A stretch of 32,754 nt of DNA from JBBSHE01 sp038253325 (GTDB lineage Bacteria; Actinomycetota; Actinomycetes; Propionibacteriales; Nocardioidaceae), in assembly GCA_038253325.1 (NCBI GenBank), contig JBBSHE010000031.1, positions 1-32,754 on the forward strand. The letters run 5' to 3'. Position numbers and translations under genes: made by a program. Under the pieces are notes generated by a model that was not told the DNA's origin, did not search any database, and saw nothing but the letters and a program-made list of their open reading frames with translations. Of this stretch, positions 1 to 8,300 are shown piece by piece. The stretch's first letter is position 1; every line of letters begins with the position of its first letter.

Positions 1-126
1 AAGGTCGTTCAAGAGCGTCTTGGGCACTCCACGATCACCACGACGATGAACATCTACAGCCACGTCACACCGACGATGCAGAAGGCCGCAGTGGATCGCT
101 TTGCAGCGCATCTCGATGGGGCTTAG
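1..126 (+). CDS. Tyrosine recombinase (integrase), C-terminal end only
   Basis: The first 41 codons are the tail of a gene that begins left of the window and stops with TAG. The peptide contains LGHSTITTTMNIYSHV, the usual end of the tyrosine-recombinase catalytic domain: the LGH motif followed ten residues later by the Tyr nucleophile (Y19 of the visible part). Such enzymes insert phages and integrative elements at tRNA genes. The gene points towards the 3' end of tRNA-Ser about 80 bp away, the classic arrangement of an integrated element with its integrase next to the attachment site. Which type of element it is cannot be told from here. Confidence 0.88.
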   Translation, partial: KVVQERLGHSTITTTMNIYSHVTPTMQKAAVDRFAAHLDGA

Positions 127-160
127 CACATATCTCAGCACATGAGCCGATAAAGCACCC

Positions 161-188
161 CTGACCTGACCAAGAAAGCCCAGGTCAG
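161..188 (+). terminator. Possible hairpin terminator after the integrase gene
   Basis: CTGACCTG at 161-168 and CAGGTCAG at 181-188 form a perfect 8-bp stem around a 12-base loop, 35 bp after the integrase stop. No T-run follows, so it would be an actinobacterial hairpin-type terminator. It would also separate the element from the tRNA gene read on the other strand. Confidence 0.4.
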
Positions 189-202
189 AGGCGTTCTACC
201 AC

Positions 203-290
203 TGGCGGAGGATAGGGGATTCGAACCCCTGAGAGCTTTCACTCAACACGCTTTCCAAGCGTGCGCACTAGGCCACTATGCGAATCCTCC
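203..290 (-). tRNA. tRNA-Ser(GGA)
   Basis: Reading the minus strand from 290, the acceptor arm GGAGGAT pairs with ATCCTCC, the anticodon stem CACGC/GCGTG encloses loop TTGGAAA (anticodon GGA), a long variable arm follows as in class II tRNAs, and the T-arm is GGGG-TTCGAAT-CCCC. The discriminator is G, as in serine tRNAs, and CCA is encoded (203-205). The 3' end faces the integrase gene, so this tRNA is the probable chromosomal attachment site of the element to the left. Confidence 0.96.
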
Positions 291-436
291 GCCGCCGAGG
301 TTATCGCGCCCGCGCCGGTTGTCCGTCCGACGCCCCCATGCGACCGGACGGAGTGTTCACGGCAGTTCCGGAGTGACCTTGGATCGTCGAGCGGCGGCGG
401 CGAAGGGACGTCCAGTCGGGTACAGCAGGCGGGACC

Positions 437-856
437 TCAGCGCCGGGAGTCGCGCGTCTGCTTCTGGTTGGCCTTCTCGATCGCGTCGATGAGCTCGCCC
501 CTGTCCATCGTGGATCGCCCGGCGATCTCGAGCTTGCGCGCCACCTCGAGCAGATGCTTCTTGGACGCGTTGGCGTCCACGCCGCCGTGCGTCTTGCGCT
601 TCGTACCTCGTCCACCGGCCGCCTTCGCGTCCGACGGGCCCTTCGTCGCCTTCGGCTCCCAGTGGTCGCCCACCTTCTCGTGGGTGTGCTTCAGCGCGGA
701 ATAGGCGACGCGGTGGGCGCGCTCGGCGTCGCCGTACTCGTCGGCCGCCGAGTCGTGCGCCTTCGCGAACGTGCGTTGCGCCTTCTTTCCCGAGCGTTTG
801 AGCGTGCTCGGGAGCTCGTCCTGCTTGGCCTTGCCGGCCTTGGTCGTCTTGGGCAT
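437..856 (-). CDS. ChaB-like protein with Rho-N-like C-terminus
   Basis: This is a small basic protein of 139 residues. The first ~65 residues (ELPSTLKRSGKKAQRTFAKA, then HRVAYSALKHTHEKVGDHW) match the ChaB fold named after the E. coli cation-transport regulator. A Lys/Gly/Thr-rich linker follows, then a helical segment at about 95-135 (KKHLLEVARKLEIAGRSTMDRGELIDAIEKANQ) resembling the Rho N-terminal/SAP-like nucleic-acid binding fold. This two-part architecture is common in actinomycetes and is of unknown function; the ChaB name does not establish a role in cation transport. The start ATG at 856 has GAGGTG a few bases upstream. It stands alone between the tRNA and the SRP RNA. Confidence 0.85.
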   Translation of the reverse strand: MPKTTKAGKAKQDELPSTLKRSGKKAQRTFAKAHDSAADEYGDAERAHRVAYSALKHTHEKVGDHWEPKATKGPSDAKAAGGRGTKRKTHGGVDANASKKHLLEVARKLEIAGRSTMDRGELIDAIEKANQKQTRDSRR

Positions 857-1049
857 CGGAGGTCACCTCGCTGCCAGGTCTCGGGACCGACTGGTGCCTC
901 GTACGCCCCGGTCGAACAGGACGTGCGTACCCTTTGGCACCGCCGACGAAACACAGCCGACCGGTCAGAGACGGAAACGCCGTAGGCGGGTGCTGGCATC
1001 CGGCCGCCGCCGTCCATGTCGGCGACGAGGCGTCCCCTACACTGTGGCG

Positions 1050-1140
1050 CAGCCCCTCGTACGGCGGCACCTCGCCCAACTCCCCCAGGGTCGGAAGGCA
1101 GCAAGGGTAAGTGAGCTCTGCCGGGTGTGCGAGGGGTCTC
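1050..1140 (+). ncRNA. ffs: Signal recognition particle RNA (small bacterial 4.5S type)
   Basis: The sequence carries the conserved SRP helix 8 core: GGTCGGAAGGCAGCAAGGGTAAG contains both the GGAA tetraloop region and the AGCA/GGGTAAG internal-loop strands bound by Ffh. The outer stem closes as CCCCTCG (1053-1059) with CGAGGGG (1130-1136), giving the ~90-nt short form. A TACACT box at 1038-1043 sits the right distance upstream to be its -10 element, though no good -35 is seen. The gene lies directly before dnaX, as in other actinobacteria. The RNA works with Ffh to target membrane proteins. Exact ends are estimated. Confidence 0.9.
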
Positions 1141-1214
1141 CCCGTGTCGGTGCAGTCCCGAGCCGGAACGCCGAACATCCTTCGTGTCCCGGCGCCGGGC
1201 TAGGGTTGCTCGTT

Positions 1215-3155
1215 GTGGAGGCACCGCTCGCCTTGTACCGCCGTTACCGGCCGGACACGTTCACCGACATGATCGGTCAGGACCACGTGACCGGGCCGCT
1301 CTCGCATGCTCTCGACAACAACCGGGTCCACCACGCTTACCTCTTCTCCGGGCCGCGCGGCTGCGGTAAGACAACGAGTGCGCGGATCCTCGCTCGGGCG
1401 CTCAACTGTGAGCAGGGCCTGACGTCGACACCGTGCGGGAAGTGCCCGTCCTGCCAGGATCTGGCCCGCGGCGGACCAGGCTCGATCGACGTCATCGAGA
1501 TCGACGCGGCCAGCCACGGCGGTGTCGATGACGCCCGTGACCTGCGCGAACGCGCGTTCTTCGCCCCGGTCCAGGCGCGGTACAAGGTCTACATCATCGA
1601 CGAGGCACACATGGTGACCGCGCAGGGCTTCAACGCTCTGCTCAAGCTGGTCGAGGAGCCCCCGCCACACCTGCGCTTCGTGTTCGCGACCACCGAGCCC
1701 GAGAAGGTGATCGGGACCATCCGGTCCCGGACCCACCACTATCCCTTCCGGCTGATCCCGCCGAAGGTGATGGGGGACTACTTGATGCACCTGTGCCGCG
1801 AGGAGGACGTACGCGTCGACGCGACCGTTATCCCTCTCGTCGTACGCGCCGGAGCCGGCTCGGCCCGCGACAGCCTGTCCGTTCTCGACCAACTGATCGG
1901 CGGAGCCGGGCCGGACGGCGTGACCCATCGGCTGGCGACGTCGCTGCTCGGTTACACCCCCGACTCGCTGCTAGACGAGATCGTCGACGCCCTCGCCGCG
2001 CATGACGGCAACACCGTCTTCGGTGTGGTCGACAAGGTGATCGAGAGCGGACAGGATCCGCGGCGGTTCGCCGAGGACCTGCTGCAACGCTTCCGCGACC
2101 TGGTGATCACCGCCGCAGTCCCCGATGCCGCGGGGATCGGGTTGCTCCAGGTGGCCGACGACCAGGCGGCGATCCTCACTGGTCAGGCTTCCCGGTTCGG
2201 CCCCGCCGAGCTGACCCGCGCAGCGGACGTACTCGCGGCCGCCCTGACCGAGATGCGGGGTGCGATCGCCCCCCGGCTCCTGTTCGAGGTGACCTGCGCC
2301 CGGCTGCTGCTCCCGGGTGCCGACGATGGCCGCGACGCGCTGCACGCACGCCTGGATCGGGTCGAGCGCCGGTTGTCGGTGGCGCCCGAACCAACCCAGT
2401 CGGTCACTGAGCCTGCCCAGTCGGTAGGGCCCGAGCCGATGCTGTCGGTCACTGAGCCTGCCCAGTCGGTGCGGCCCGAGCCGACACTCTCGGTCGTTGA
2501 CCCAGCCCCGTCGGTCGCCGACGAAGCCGAGTCGGCCGCCGGGGCCGGTTCGTCGGCTGCGGCGCCGGCACGGTCCGCGACGGACGGGTCGCGGGTCGGG
2601 ACGCCAGCGGTCCGCCCCACTCCCGGCGAGCTCAACACCGTCGATGTCCGTCATCACTGGCCGCAGATCCTCGGCCGGATCAAAAACCTGCGCCGGTTCG
2701 CGTGGGTGATGCTCAACCAGAATGCGCAGATCAAGGAGCTCGAGGCCGGCATGCTCACGATCGGCTTCGTCAACGCTGGCGCGCGCGACAGCTTCATCCG
2801 CAGTGGCAGTGGTGACGTGGTCCGCCAGGCGCTCAATGCGGAGCTCGGCGTGGACTGGAAGATCGAAGCCGTCGTCGACGACCTCCCGGTACGATCACCC
2901 GCCGCCGACCCGCCGGCCGCTCCCGCTCGGGTCACCCCCGAAGCGCCGCGCAGCCCAGATGTGGTCGCCGCCAAGGAAGCCATCCGCAGCACCCGGACCG
3001 AGCCAGCCGCGGACCCCTCCGGACTCGACCCGGAGGCCGAGTCCGGTGCCGCGCCGGACGACCCGGTCGTGGCGTCGGACGGGCTCAGCCAGCAGGAGCT
3101 GCTGGCGCGCGAGCTGGGCGCCGAGGTCATCGAAGAGATCCGCCACGACGGCTGA
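1215..3155 (+). CDS. dnaX: DNA polymerase III subunit tau/gamma (clamp loader)
   Basis: The clamp-loader ATPase of the replisome has about 646 residues. It begins VEAPLALYRRYRPDTF, the conserved DnaX N-terminus, so I choose GTG 1215; the reading frame is open further upstream but would run through the SRP RNA. Visible motifs are Walker A GPRGCGKT (46-53), Zn-binding Cys 65, 74, 77 and 80, and DEAH (129-132). AAA+ domains end near residue 370. A low-complexity Pro/Ser/Glu/Val linker (about 385-470) with three 15-residue repeats follows, then a tau-type domain from HHWPQILGRIKNLRRFAW and an acidic tail. YbaB follows 10 bp later, so they are probably co-transcribed. No frameshift slippery site producing gamma was recognised. 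Confidence 0.97.
   Translation: MEAPLALYRRYRPDTFTDMIGQDHVTGPLSHALDNNRVHHAYLFSGPRGCGKTTSARILARALNCEQGLTSTPCGKCPSCQDLARGGPGSIDVIEIDAASHGGVDDARDLRERAFFAPVQARYKVYIIDEAHMVTAQGFNALLKLVEEPPPHLRFVFATTEPEKVIGTIRSRTHHYPFRLIPPKVMGDYLMHLCREEDVRVDATVIPLVVRAGAGSARDSLSVLDQLIGGAGPDGVTHRLATSLLGYTPDSLLDEIVDALAAHDGNTVFGVVDKVIESGQDPRRFAEDLLQRFRDLVITAAVPDAAGIGLLQVADDQAAILTGQASRFGPAELTRAADVLAAALTEMRGAIAPRLLFEVTCARLLLPGADDGRDALHARLDRVERRLSVAPEPTQSVTEPAQSVGPEPMLSVTEPAQSVRPEPTLSVVDPAPSVADEAESAAGAGSSAAAPARSATDGSRVGTPAVRPTPGELNTVDVRHHWPQILGRIKNLRRFAWVMLNQNAQIKELEAGMLTIGFVNAGARDSFIRSGSGDVVRQALNAELGVDWKIEAVVDDLPVRSPAADPPAAPARVTPEAPRSPDVVAAKEAIRSTRTEPAADPSGLDPEAESGAAPDDPVVASDGLSQQELLARELGAEVIEEIRHDG
2385..2519 (+). repeat. 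Three 45-bp in-frame tandem repeats inside dnaX
   Basis: Units start at 2385, 2430 and 2475. They encode PEPTQSVTEPAQSVG, PEPMLSVTEPAQSVR and PEPTLSVVDPAPSVA. The period is exactly 15 codons and the first two copies are nearly identical in DNA. They lie in the disordered linker between the AAA+ core and the C-terminal domain, where length change would be tolerated. Confidence 0.9.
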
Positions 3156-3165
3156 ACGGAGTCCG

Positions 3166-3606
3166 ATGTATCCCGAAGGTGCGCCCGACATGCAGGCATT
3201 GCTCGAACAGGCATCGGCGATGCAGCAGCAGCTCGCCGCCGCCCAGGCCGAGCTCGCAGAGGTCCGCGTGACGGGTGACGCCGGCGGGGGTCTGGTCACG
3301 GCCACGGTCGACGGCACCGGCGAGCTTGTCTCGCTCGACATCTCTCCGCAAGCCTGCGATCCAGGCGACGCCGACACCCTTGCTGACCTCGTCGTCGCCG
3401 CGATCCGGGCGGCGTCAGCCAGCGCGGCGCAGGAAGTCACCCGTCAGATGGGTGATCTCACTGCCAGCATCGGCGGTGCACTCGGTGGCGAGTTCGGGGG
3501 CGCTGGCGGCCTGCTCGGTGAAGGCGCATCCGGCACGACCGTCGCCGATCGAGACGACGATGACCCGCAGCGCCCAGGTCCGGACGTTCAGCCTCCGTCC
3601 CCTTGA
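3166..3606 (+). CDS. YbaB/EbfC-family nucleoid-associated protein
   Basis: The 146-residue product has the YbaB signature: an N-terminal coiled helix (MQALLEQASAMQQQLAAAQAELAEV), then strands with GDAGGGLVTATVDGTGELVSLDISPQA, and a second helix ending near EVTRQMGDL. These small dimeric proteins bind DNA. The Gly-rich and acidic C-terminal 45 residues are a longer tail than in E. coli, as is usual in actinomycetes. ATG 3166 is preferred, with GGAG a few bases upstream; ATG 3190 is possible. It sits between dnaX and recR, the standard order. Confidence 0.93.
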   Translation: MYPEGAPDMQALLEQASAMQQQLAAAQAELAEVRVTGDAGGGLVTATVDGTGELVSLDISPQACDPGDADTLADLVVAAIRAASASAAQEVTRQMGDLTASIGGALGGEFGGAGGLLGEGASGTTVADRDDDDPQRPGPDVQPPSP

Positions 3607-3762
3607 TGGTTCGGGTCCACCGAAGGTGGCCCTCCGGTTCTCTGGCGGAGCGATGACAATGCCGCCCGGCGGATGCACGCGGGCCGCGAGCCGCACAGTC
3701 ATCTCGCAGACGGCATACGCGACACTAGGATTCCGTTTCAACAGGAAGGCGGGTTCCGCGCC

Positions 3763-4365
3763 GTGTACGAAGGCGTTGTCCAGGACCTGATCGACGAGCT
3801 CGGCCGGCTGCCTGGCGTTGGCCCCAAGGGCGCGCAACGCATCGCCTTCCACCTGCTCAACTCCGACGAGGTCGACGTACGCCGGCTCGCGGAGGTGCTG
3901 ATCGAGGTCAAGGAGAAGGTTCGGTTCTGCTCCGTGTGCGGCAACGTCGCGGAGGGCGAGCTGTGCGCGGTCTGCCGCGACCCGCGCCGCGACATGTCGA
4001 TCATCTGCGTTGTCGAAGAGCCGAAGGACGTCGTCGCGATCGAACGTACCCGCGAGTTCCGGGGCCGATACCACGTGCTCGGCGGGGCGATAAGCCCGAT
4101 CGATGGCATCGGCCCCGAACAGTTGCGGACCCGCGAACTCGTGCAAAGGTTGGCAGACGAGTCGGTCGACGAGGTCATCTTGGCGACCGACCCGAACCTC
4201 GAGGGAGAGGCGACGGCGACCTACCTGTCGCGGTTGCTCAAGCCGATGGGTCGTCTGACTGTGACCCGGTTGGCGAGCGGGTTGCCCGTCGGCGGGGACC
4301 TCGAGTATGCCGACGAGGTGACTCTCGGCCGGGCTTTCGAAGGGAGACGCAACGTCGATGCCTGA
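3763..4365 (+). CDS. recR: Recombination mediator protein RecR
   Basis: RecR acts with RecF/RecO to load RecA at gaps. The 200-residue length is typical if translation starts at GTG 3763 (VYEGVVQDLIDELGRLPGVGP), which has GGAAGG about 13 bp upstream; a 30-codon extension to 3673 looks unlike the family. Features in order are a helix-hairpin-helix (LGRLPGVGPKGAQRIAFHLL, 13-32), a Cys4 zinc finger at 56, 59, 68 and 71, and a TOPRIM domain (IICVVEEPKDVVAIE, later ILATDPNLEGEATATYL). It overlaps the next gene by 8 bp. Confidence 0.97.
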   Translation: MYEGVVQDLIDELGRLPGVGPKGAQRIAFHLLNSDEVDVRRLAEVLIEVKEKVRFCSVCGNVAEGELCAVCRDPRRDMSIICVVEEPKDVVAIERTREFRGRYHVLGGAISPIDGIGPEQLRTRELVQRLADESVDEVILATDPNLEGEATATYLSRLLKPMGRLTVTRLASGLPVGGDLEYADEVTLGRAFEGRRNVDA

Positions 4366-4948
4366 CCACGACGTGATCGAGAGCGAGCTGCACGACCTCG
4401 CGCAGGCGATTGCGGACCAGACCGAGAGCTTCTTGCTCGCATTGCGAGAGATCGCCCGCAGCGGAGACAGTGCGCGAGCCGTGCCGTTACTGCTGCTCGA
4501 GGTGAGTCAGCTGCTGCTCGGCGGGGCCCGGTTGGCCGTCCAGACGGACTTCGTACCCCCCGAGGAGTACGAGCCGGACGTCGGACCCGATCCCGACCTC
4601 GACCGGATGCGCGAGCGGCTTGCCGACCTGCTGGAGGGCGTCGACGACTTCACCGAGGTGTTCGATCCGTACGGACAGCCACCGGAGCTGGTCGTCCCGA
4701 AGCTGTCGGACGACCTCGCAGACATCGCGAGCTCGGTGGCTCACGGCCTGCGCCACTTCCGCTCGGGAAACGTCGCCGAGGCGCTCTGGTGGTGGCAGTT
4801 CTCGTACGTCTCGAGCTGGGGAGCCGAGGCGAGCGCGTCACTGCGCGCACTTCAGTCCGTGGTGGCCCATGACCGGCTCGATGCACCCGTGCTGACCCCC
4901 GCCGAGGCCGAGCGGGTCGCCGCCGCGGAGGCCCTCGAACAAGCCTGA
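4358..4948 (+). CDS. DUF5063 domain protein
   Basis: This is a 196-residue soluble acidic protein of unknown function. It is mostly helical, with LHDLAQAIADQTESFLLALREIA at the start and a conserved-looking WWWQFSYVSSWGAEASASLRALQSVV near residues 147-172. The family is regularly found between recR and aspartokinase in actinomycetes, and the 8-bp overlap with recR suggests translational coupling. There is no signal peptide or membrane segment. The context hints at a link to repair or to the following amino-acid genes, but nothing in the sequence decides this. Confidence 0.85.
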   Translation: MPDHDVIESELHDLAQAIADQTESFLLALREIARSGDSARAVPLLLLEVSQLLLGGARLAVQTDFVPPEEYEPDVGPDPDLDRMRERLADLLEGVDDFTEVFDPYGQPPELVVPKLSDDLADIASSVAHGLRHFRSGNVAEALWWWQFSYVSSWGAEASASLRALQSVVAHDRLDAPVLTPAEAERVAAAEALEQA

Positions 4949-5107
4949 CGCCGGTATCCGTTCCCTCCGCACTGGCCGACACCCCTGGGCGCGTCGGACC
5001 TCGCGATATCCGGCAGGCGAAACGTTCCCCGGGCGAGCAACGTCGCCTCGGTAGACTGCGTAGGCGGGTGTCGCCGGACTCAGTTCTCGACCCGTGGAGG
5101 AGTACGC

Positions 5108-6376
5108 GTGGGCCTCGTGGTGCAGAAGTACGGCGGGTCGTCCGTTGCCGACGCACAGGGCATCAAGCGGGTCGCGCAGCGGATCGTCGAAACCAAGAAG
5201 CAGGGCCACGACGTCTGCGTCGTCGTGTCAGCGATGGGTGACACGACCGACGAGCTCCGTGACCTCGCGGAGGAGGTTTCCCCGCTTCCACCGGGTCGCG
5301 AGCTCGACATGCTGCTGACCGCGGGGGAGCGCATCTCGATGGCTCTTCTCGCGATGGCGATCGCAAACCTCGGTCAGGCCGCGCGCTCGTTCACCGGCAG
5401 CCAGGCTGGTGTCATCACCGACAGCGCCCACGGCCGCGCCAAGATCATCGACGTCACCCCCGGCCGGATCGAGCAGGCGCTCGCGGCCGGAGACATCGCC
5501 ATCGTTGCCGGTTTCCAAGGCGTCTCGATGGACACCAAGGACATCACCACACTCGGTCGAGGCGCCTCCGACACGACGGCCGTGGCCCTTGCCGCCGCGC
5601 TGCACGCCGACGTCTGCGAGATCTATACCGATGTGGATGGCATCTTCACAGCCGACCCGCGGATCGTGCCAACCGCACGGCGCATCGACCGGCTGTCATA
5701 CGAGGAGATGCTCGAGCTCGCCGCCTCCGGCGCGAAGGTCTTACACCTACGCTGTGTGGAATACGCCCGGCGGCACAGCCTGCCGATCCACGTCCGGTCC
5801 TCGTTCTCCAACCGGGGCGGCACCTGGATCACCGACGCAAGGGAGGACCAGCAAGTGGAATCGGCCATCATCTCCGGTGTCGCGCACGACCGTAGCGAGT
5901 CAAAGATCACCCTGGTCGGCGTGCCCGACAAGGTCGGCGAGGCCGCCCGGATCTTCGATGCGCTCGCCGACGCGTCGATCAACATCGACATGATCGTGCA
6001 GAACGTCTCCGCCGCGGCCACCGGAAACACCGACATCTCCTTTACGCTGCCGCGCACCGACGGGCAGGTCGCGATGGCCGCGCTGGCTGCGCTCAAGGAC
6101 GAGGTCGGCTACGAGCAGATCCTGTACGACGACCGGATCGGCAAGGTCTCGCTGGTCGGAGCAGGGATGCGGAGCCACCCTGGCGTGACGGCCAAATTCT
6201 TCGGTGCGCTCGCCGCCGCGGGTGTCAACATCGAGATGATCTCGACGTCGGAGATCCGGATCTCGGTCATCGTCGACGAGGACCAGGTCGACGCCGCGGT
6301 GACGGCGACCCATAGCGCGTTCGACCTGGACAGCCTGGATGCCGACGCTGTGGTCTACGGCGGGACCGGACGATGA
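5108..6376 (+). CDS. ask: Aspartate kinase, alpha subunit (with internal beta start)
   Basis: This enzyme phosphorylates aspartate, the first step to lysine, threonine, methionine and diaminopimelate. The 422-residue length matches actinobacterial LysC. It shows KYGGSS (7-12), the kinase domain to about 245, and two ACT-type regulatory domains (SKITLVGVPDKVGEAARIFDAL and KVSLVGAGMRSHPGVTAKFFGAL). The GTG start at 5108 has GGAGG at 5096-5100. A second GTG at codon 250, preceded by GGGAGG, would give a separate regulatory subunit of 173 residues. It overlaps asd by 4 bp (ATGA). Feedback control by lysine plus threonine is usual for this type. Confidence 0.97.
   Translation: MGLVVQKYGGSSVADAQGIKRVAQRIVETKKQGHDVCVVVSAMGDTTDELRDLAEEVSPLPPGRELDMLLTAGERISMALLAMAIANLGQAARSFTGSQAGVITDSAHGRAKIIDVTPGRIEQALAAGDIAIVAGFQGVSMDTKDITTLGRGASDTTAVALAAALHADVCEIYTDVDGIFTADPRIVPTARRIDRLSYEEMLELAASGAKVLHLRCVEYARRHSLPIHVRSSFSNRGGTWITDAREDQQVESAIISGVAHDRSESKITLVGVPDKVGEAARIFDALADASINIDMIVQNVSAAATGNTDISFTLPRTDGQVAMAALAALKDEVGYEQILYDDRIGKVSLVGAGMRSHPGVTAKFFGALAAAGVNIEMISTSEIRISVIVDEDQVDAAVTATHSAFDLDSLDADAVVYGGTGR
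5841..5857 (+). promoter_or_regulatory. Internal ribosome binding site and start for the aspartokinase beta subunit
   Basis: GGGAGG at 5841-5846 is followed after 8 bases by an in-frame GTG at 5855, codon 250 of ask. Translation would yield VESAIISGVAHDRSE..., the isolated ACT-domain subunit. Corynebacterium glutamicum lysC makes its beta subunit from the equivalent codon, so an alpha2beta2 enzyme is likely here too. Confidence 0.75.
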
Positions 6377-7452
6377 GCGACCCCAAACCAACGCTTGCGG
6401 TTGTGGGCGCAACCGGCGTCGTCGGCACGGTGATGCTGGAGATCCTCACCCGGCGCGCGAACGTCTGGGGGGAGATCAGGCTCGTGGCGTCTGGGCGGTC
6501 GGCAGGCAGGGTGTTGCGGTGCCGGGGCGAGGAGCTCGAGGTCCGCGAGCTCGCGGAGGATGTCTTCGACGGCATCGACGTGGCGATGTTCGACGTACCC
6601 GACGAGGTGTCCGCAGTGTGGGCGCCAGTTGCGGTGTCCCGGGGCGTAATCGTGGTCGACAACTCGAGCGCGTTCCGGATGGACGACCAGGTGCCGCTCG
6701 TCGTGCCGGAGGTGAACCCGGCACAGATCCGGAATCGTCCGAAGGGCATCATCGCGAGCCCGAACTGCACGACCCTCACGATGATCGACGCCCTCGGTGC
6801 GTTGCACTCCCGGTGGCGACTGCGTGAGCTGGTCGTGGCGTCGTACCAGGCGGCGTCCGGTGTGGGTCACGCCGGCGTCGACCGGCTGTACGACGAGCTC
6901 GAGGTGGTGAGCGGCAACCGTAGCCTCGGTACGGCACCGGGTGACGTGCGCCGGACGATCGGCAACAAGCTCGGCGACGAGTCGCCGTTCCCCGGTCCCC
7001 TCGCCCTCAACGTGCTTCCGTGGGCCGGTTCACCGCGGGCCGACGGCTGGTCGAGCGAGGAGCTCAAGGTCCGGAGTGAGTCGCGCAAGATCCTCGGGAT
7101 CCCCGATCTTTCGGTGTCGGTTACGTGCGTACGCGTGCCGGTCGTCACGACGCATTCGCTCGTCGTGCATGCCGTCTTCGAGCACCACCTCACGGCCGAA
7201 GACGCGCGGCAGGTCCTCATCGAAGCGCCCAGCGTCGTGGTGATCGACAACCCCGCTCGCGGTGAGTTCCCGACGCCGGCGGACGTGGTCGGCTCTGACC
7301 CGACGTTCGTCGGCCGGATCCGCCAAGCGCTGGACTTCCCGAACACGCTCGAGTTGTTCGTCTGCGGCGACAACCTTCGTAAAGGTGCCGCGCTCAACAC
7401 CGCACAGATCGCCGAGCTGGTGGCGCGCGAGCTTACTGCGAACAACGCGTGA
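6373..7452 (+). CDS. asd: Aspartate-semialdehyde dehydrogenase
   Basis: The product reduces aspartyl phosphate to the semialdehyde with NADPH. It has 359 residues. The nucleotide-binding loop GATGVVG lies at 12-18, the active-site Cys132 in SPNCTT, the substrate segment YQAASGVGHAG at about 158-168, and the catalytic His261 in RVPVVTTHS. The stop of ask and the start of asd overlap as ATGA, so the two are translationally coupled. Together they commit aspartate to diaminopimelate for the cell wall and to lysine, threonine and methionine. Confidence 0.97.
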   Translation: MSDPKPTLAVVGATGVVGTVMLEILTRRANVWGEIRLVASGRSAGRVLRCRGEELEVRELAEDVFDGIDVAMFDVPDEVSAVWAPVAVSRGVIVVDNSSAFRMDDQVPLVVPEVNPAQIRNRPKGIIASPNCTTLTMIDALGALHSRWRLRELVVASYQAASGVGHAGVDRLYDELEVVSGNRSLGTAPGDVRRTIGNKLGDESPFPGPLALNVLPWAGSPRADGWSSEELKVRSESRKILGIPDLSVSVTCVRVPVVTTHSLVVHAVFEHHLTAEDARQVLIEAPSVVVIDNPARGEFPTPADVVGSDPTFVGRIRQALDFPNTLELFVCGDNLRKGAALNTAQIAELVARELTANNA

Positions 7453-7483
7453 CGGGCGAGCGACGAATCCGCCTGAACGTGAC

Positions 7484-7813
7484 GTGCGCGTCCGGACACG
7501 GCGGAGCCTGACCGACGCCGGGATCGACGAAGCCGCCCGGCTCTACGCCGACGGCTTGCTGTTGCGAGAGGTTGGCGCGCGCCTTGGTGTGAGCCGCGAT
7601 TGTGTCCGGTTGACACTCAAGCGGCGCGGGGTGACTCTCAGGTCGGGGCTCGGTGCGCGATCAGACGCAGCCGTCGTCTTCACAGGTCTCTCCGCGCCAG
7701 GTGTTGATACTGGCCAGAAGACAGGCCGAGGCGACCAAGAGAGCAGCGACGGGATCAGCCCACCACCAGTGGAGGACGGCGTTGGCGGCGAGTCCAATGA
7801 GGACTGCGACTGA
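7484..7813 (+). pseudogene. Helix-turn-helix remnant resembling a recombinase tail
   Basis: The only recognisable part, about codons 5-55, reads RRSLTDAGIDEAARLYADGLLLREVGARLGVSRDCVRLTLKRRGV, a DNA-binding HTH like the C-terminus of serine recombinases and resolvases. The open frame continues to 7813 but is then antisense to the transporter gene from 7661 and looks like non-coding translation. I therefore read it as a fragment of a mobile-element gene cut off on both sides. GTG 7484 is a possible start; no catalytic domain is present. A short intact HTH protein is the alternative. Confidence 0.45.
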
Positions 7814-8296
7814 GAGGTAGGCGCAGATGATGTTCTGGAGACCTGCCCTGGCGGTGGCGTAGGAGCCGACCTGTTCGCCGGCGCGCTTTTTCGCTGTGCC
7901 GAGGAACGGCATGAGCACGGCATCAGTTGTGGCGAGCGCGATGCCGAGCCATGACGCACCGGCGCCTCCACCGGAGACGAGTTGGTTGATGGCTTCAACC
8001 ACGATGTACGGCACGAGAAGGAAGAAGGACACCGCGATGACGCGTTGTGCGAACCGCTCGGCATCTTGGGACTGCGCGCGGGCGTAGTTGAACCGCCAGA
8101 GGAGGACCAGGGCAGCGGCTGCCTGTATCGCGCAGTCGAGTCCCCAGCCGATGAGCGCGACGGAGTTGGCGGTGAGGCCGGCAGTCATGCCGATGATGCC
8201 GTCGACCACGAGCCAACCGAGCGTGATCCGGGACAGCACGCGGATGCGTGAGACCGCCTGGTTGGGGGAAGAGCGAAGGGACGTGCCGTCAGCCAT
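7661..8296 (-). CDS. CDF-like cation efflux transporter, membrane part only
   Basis: The 211-residue membrane protein has five or six hydrophobic segments. The acidic residues in GWGLDCAIQ and WWADPVAALLVA match the paired metal-binding positions of cation diffusion facilitators. It lacks the cytosolic C-terminal domain of full CDF proteins and ends in a Cys/Asp tail (CEDDGCV) that could bind metal. ATG 8296 is preferred over an upstream TTG at 8332, because a strong -10 (TACAAT, 8309-8304) and -35 (TTGATG, 8332-8327) place transcription start at about 8296-8297, making a leaderless message. It is divergent from an ArsR regulator, so metal-induced efflux is likely; the metal is unknown. Confidence 0.85.
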   Translation of the reverse strand: MADGTSLRSSPNQAVSRIRVLSRITLGWLVVDGIIGMTAGLTANSVALIGWGLDCAIQAAAALVLLWRFNYARAQSQDAERFAQRVIAVSFFLLVPYIVVEAINQLVSGGGAGASWLGIALATTDAVLMPFLGTAKKRAGEQVGSYATARAGLQNIICAYLSVAVLIGLAANAVLHWWWADPVAALLVASACLLASINTWRGETCEDDGCV

Positions 8297-8300
8297 GCGC

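Noticed and set aside
771..1214. In-frame upstream extension of dnaX
   Set aside because: It would translate through the SRP RNA and the conserved DnaX start is at GTG 1215.
5052..5057. TAGACT as -10 of the ask-asd promoter
   Set aside because: Reasonable distance from the start, but no -35 at 16-18 bp upstream, so not listed as a feature.
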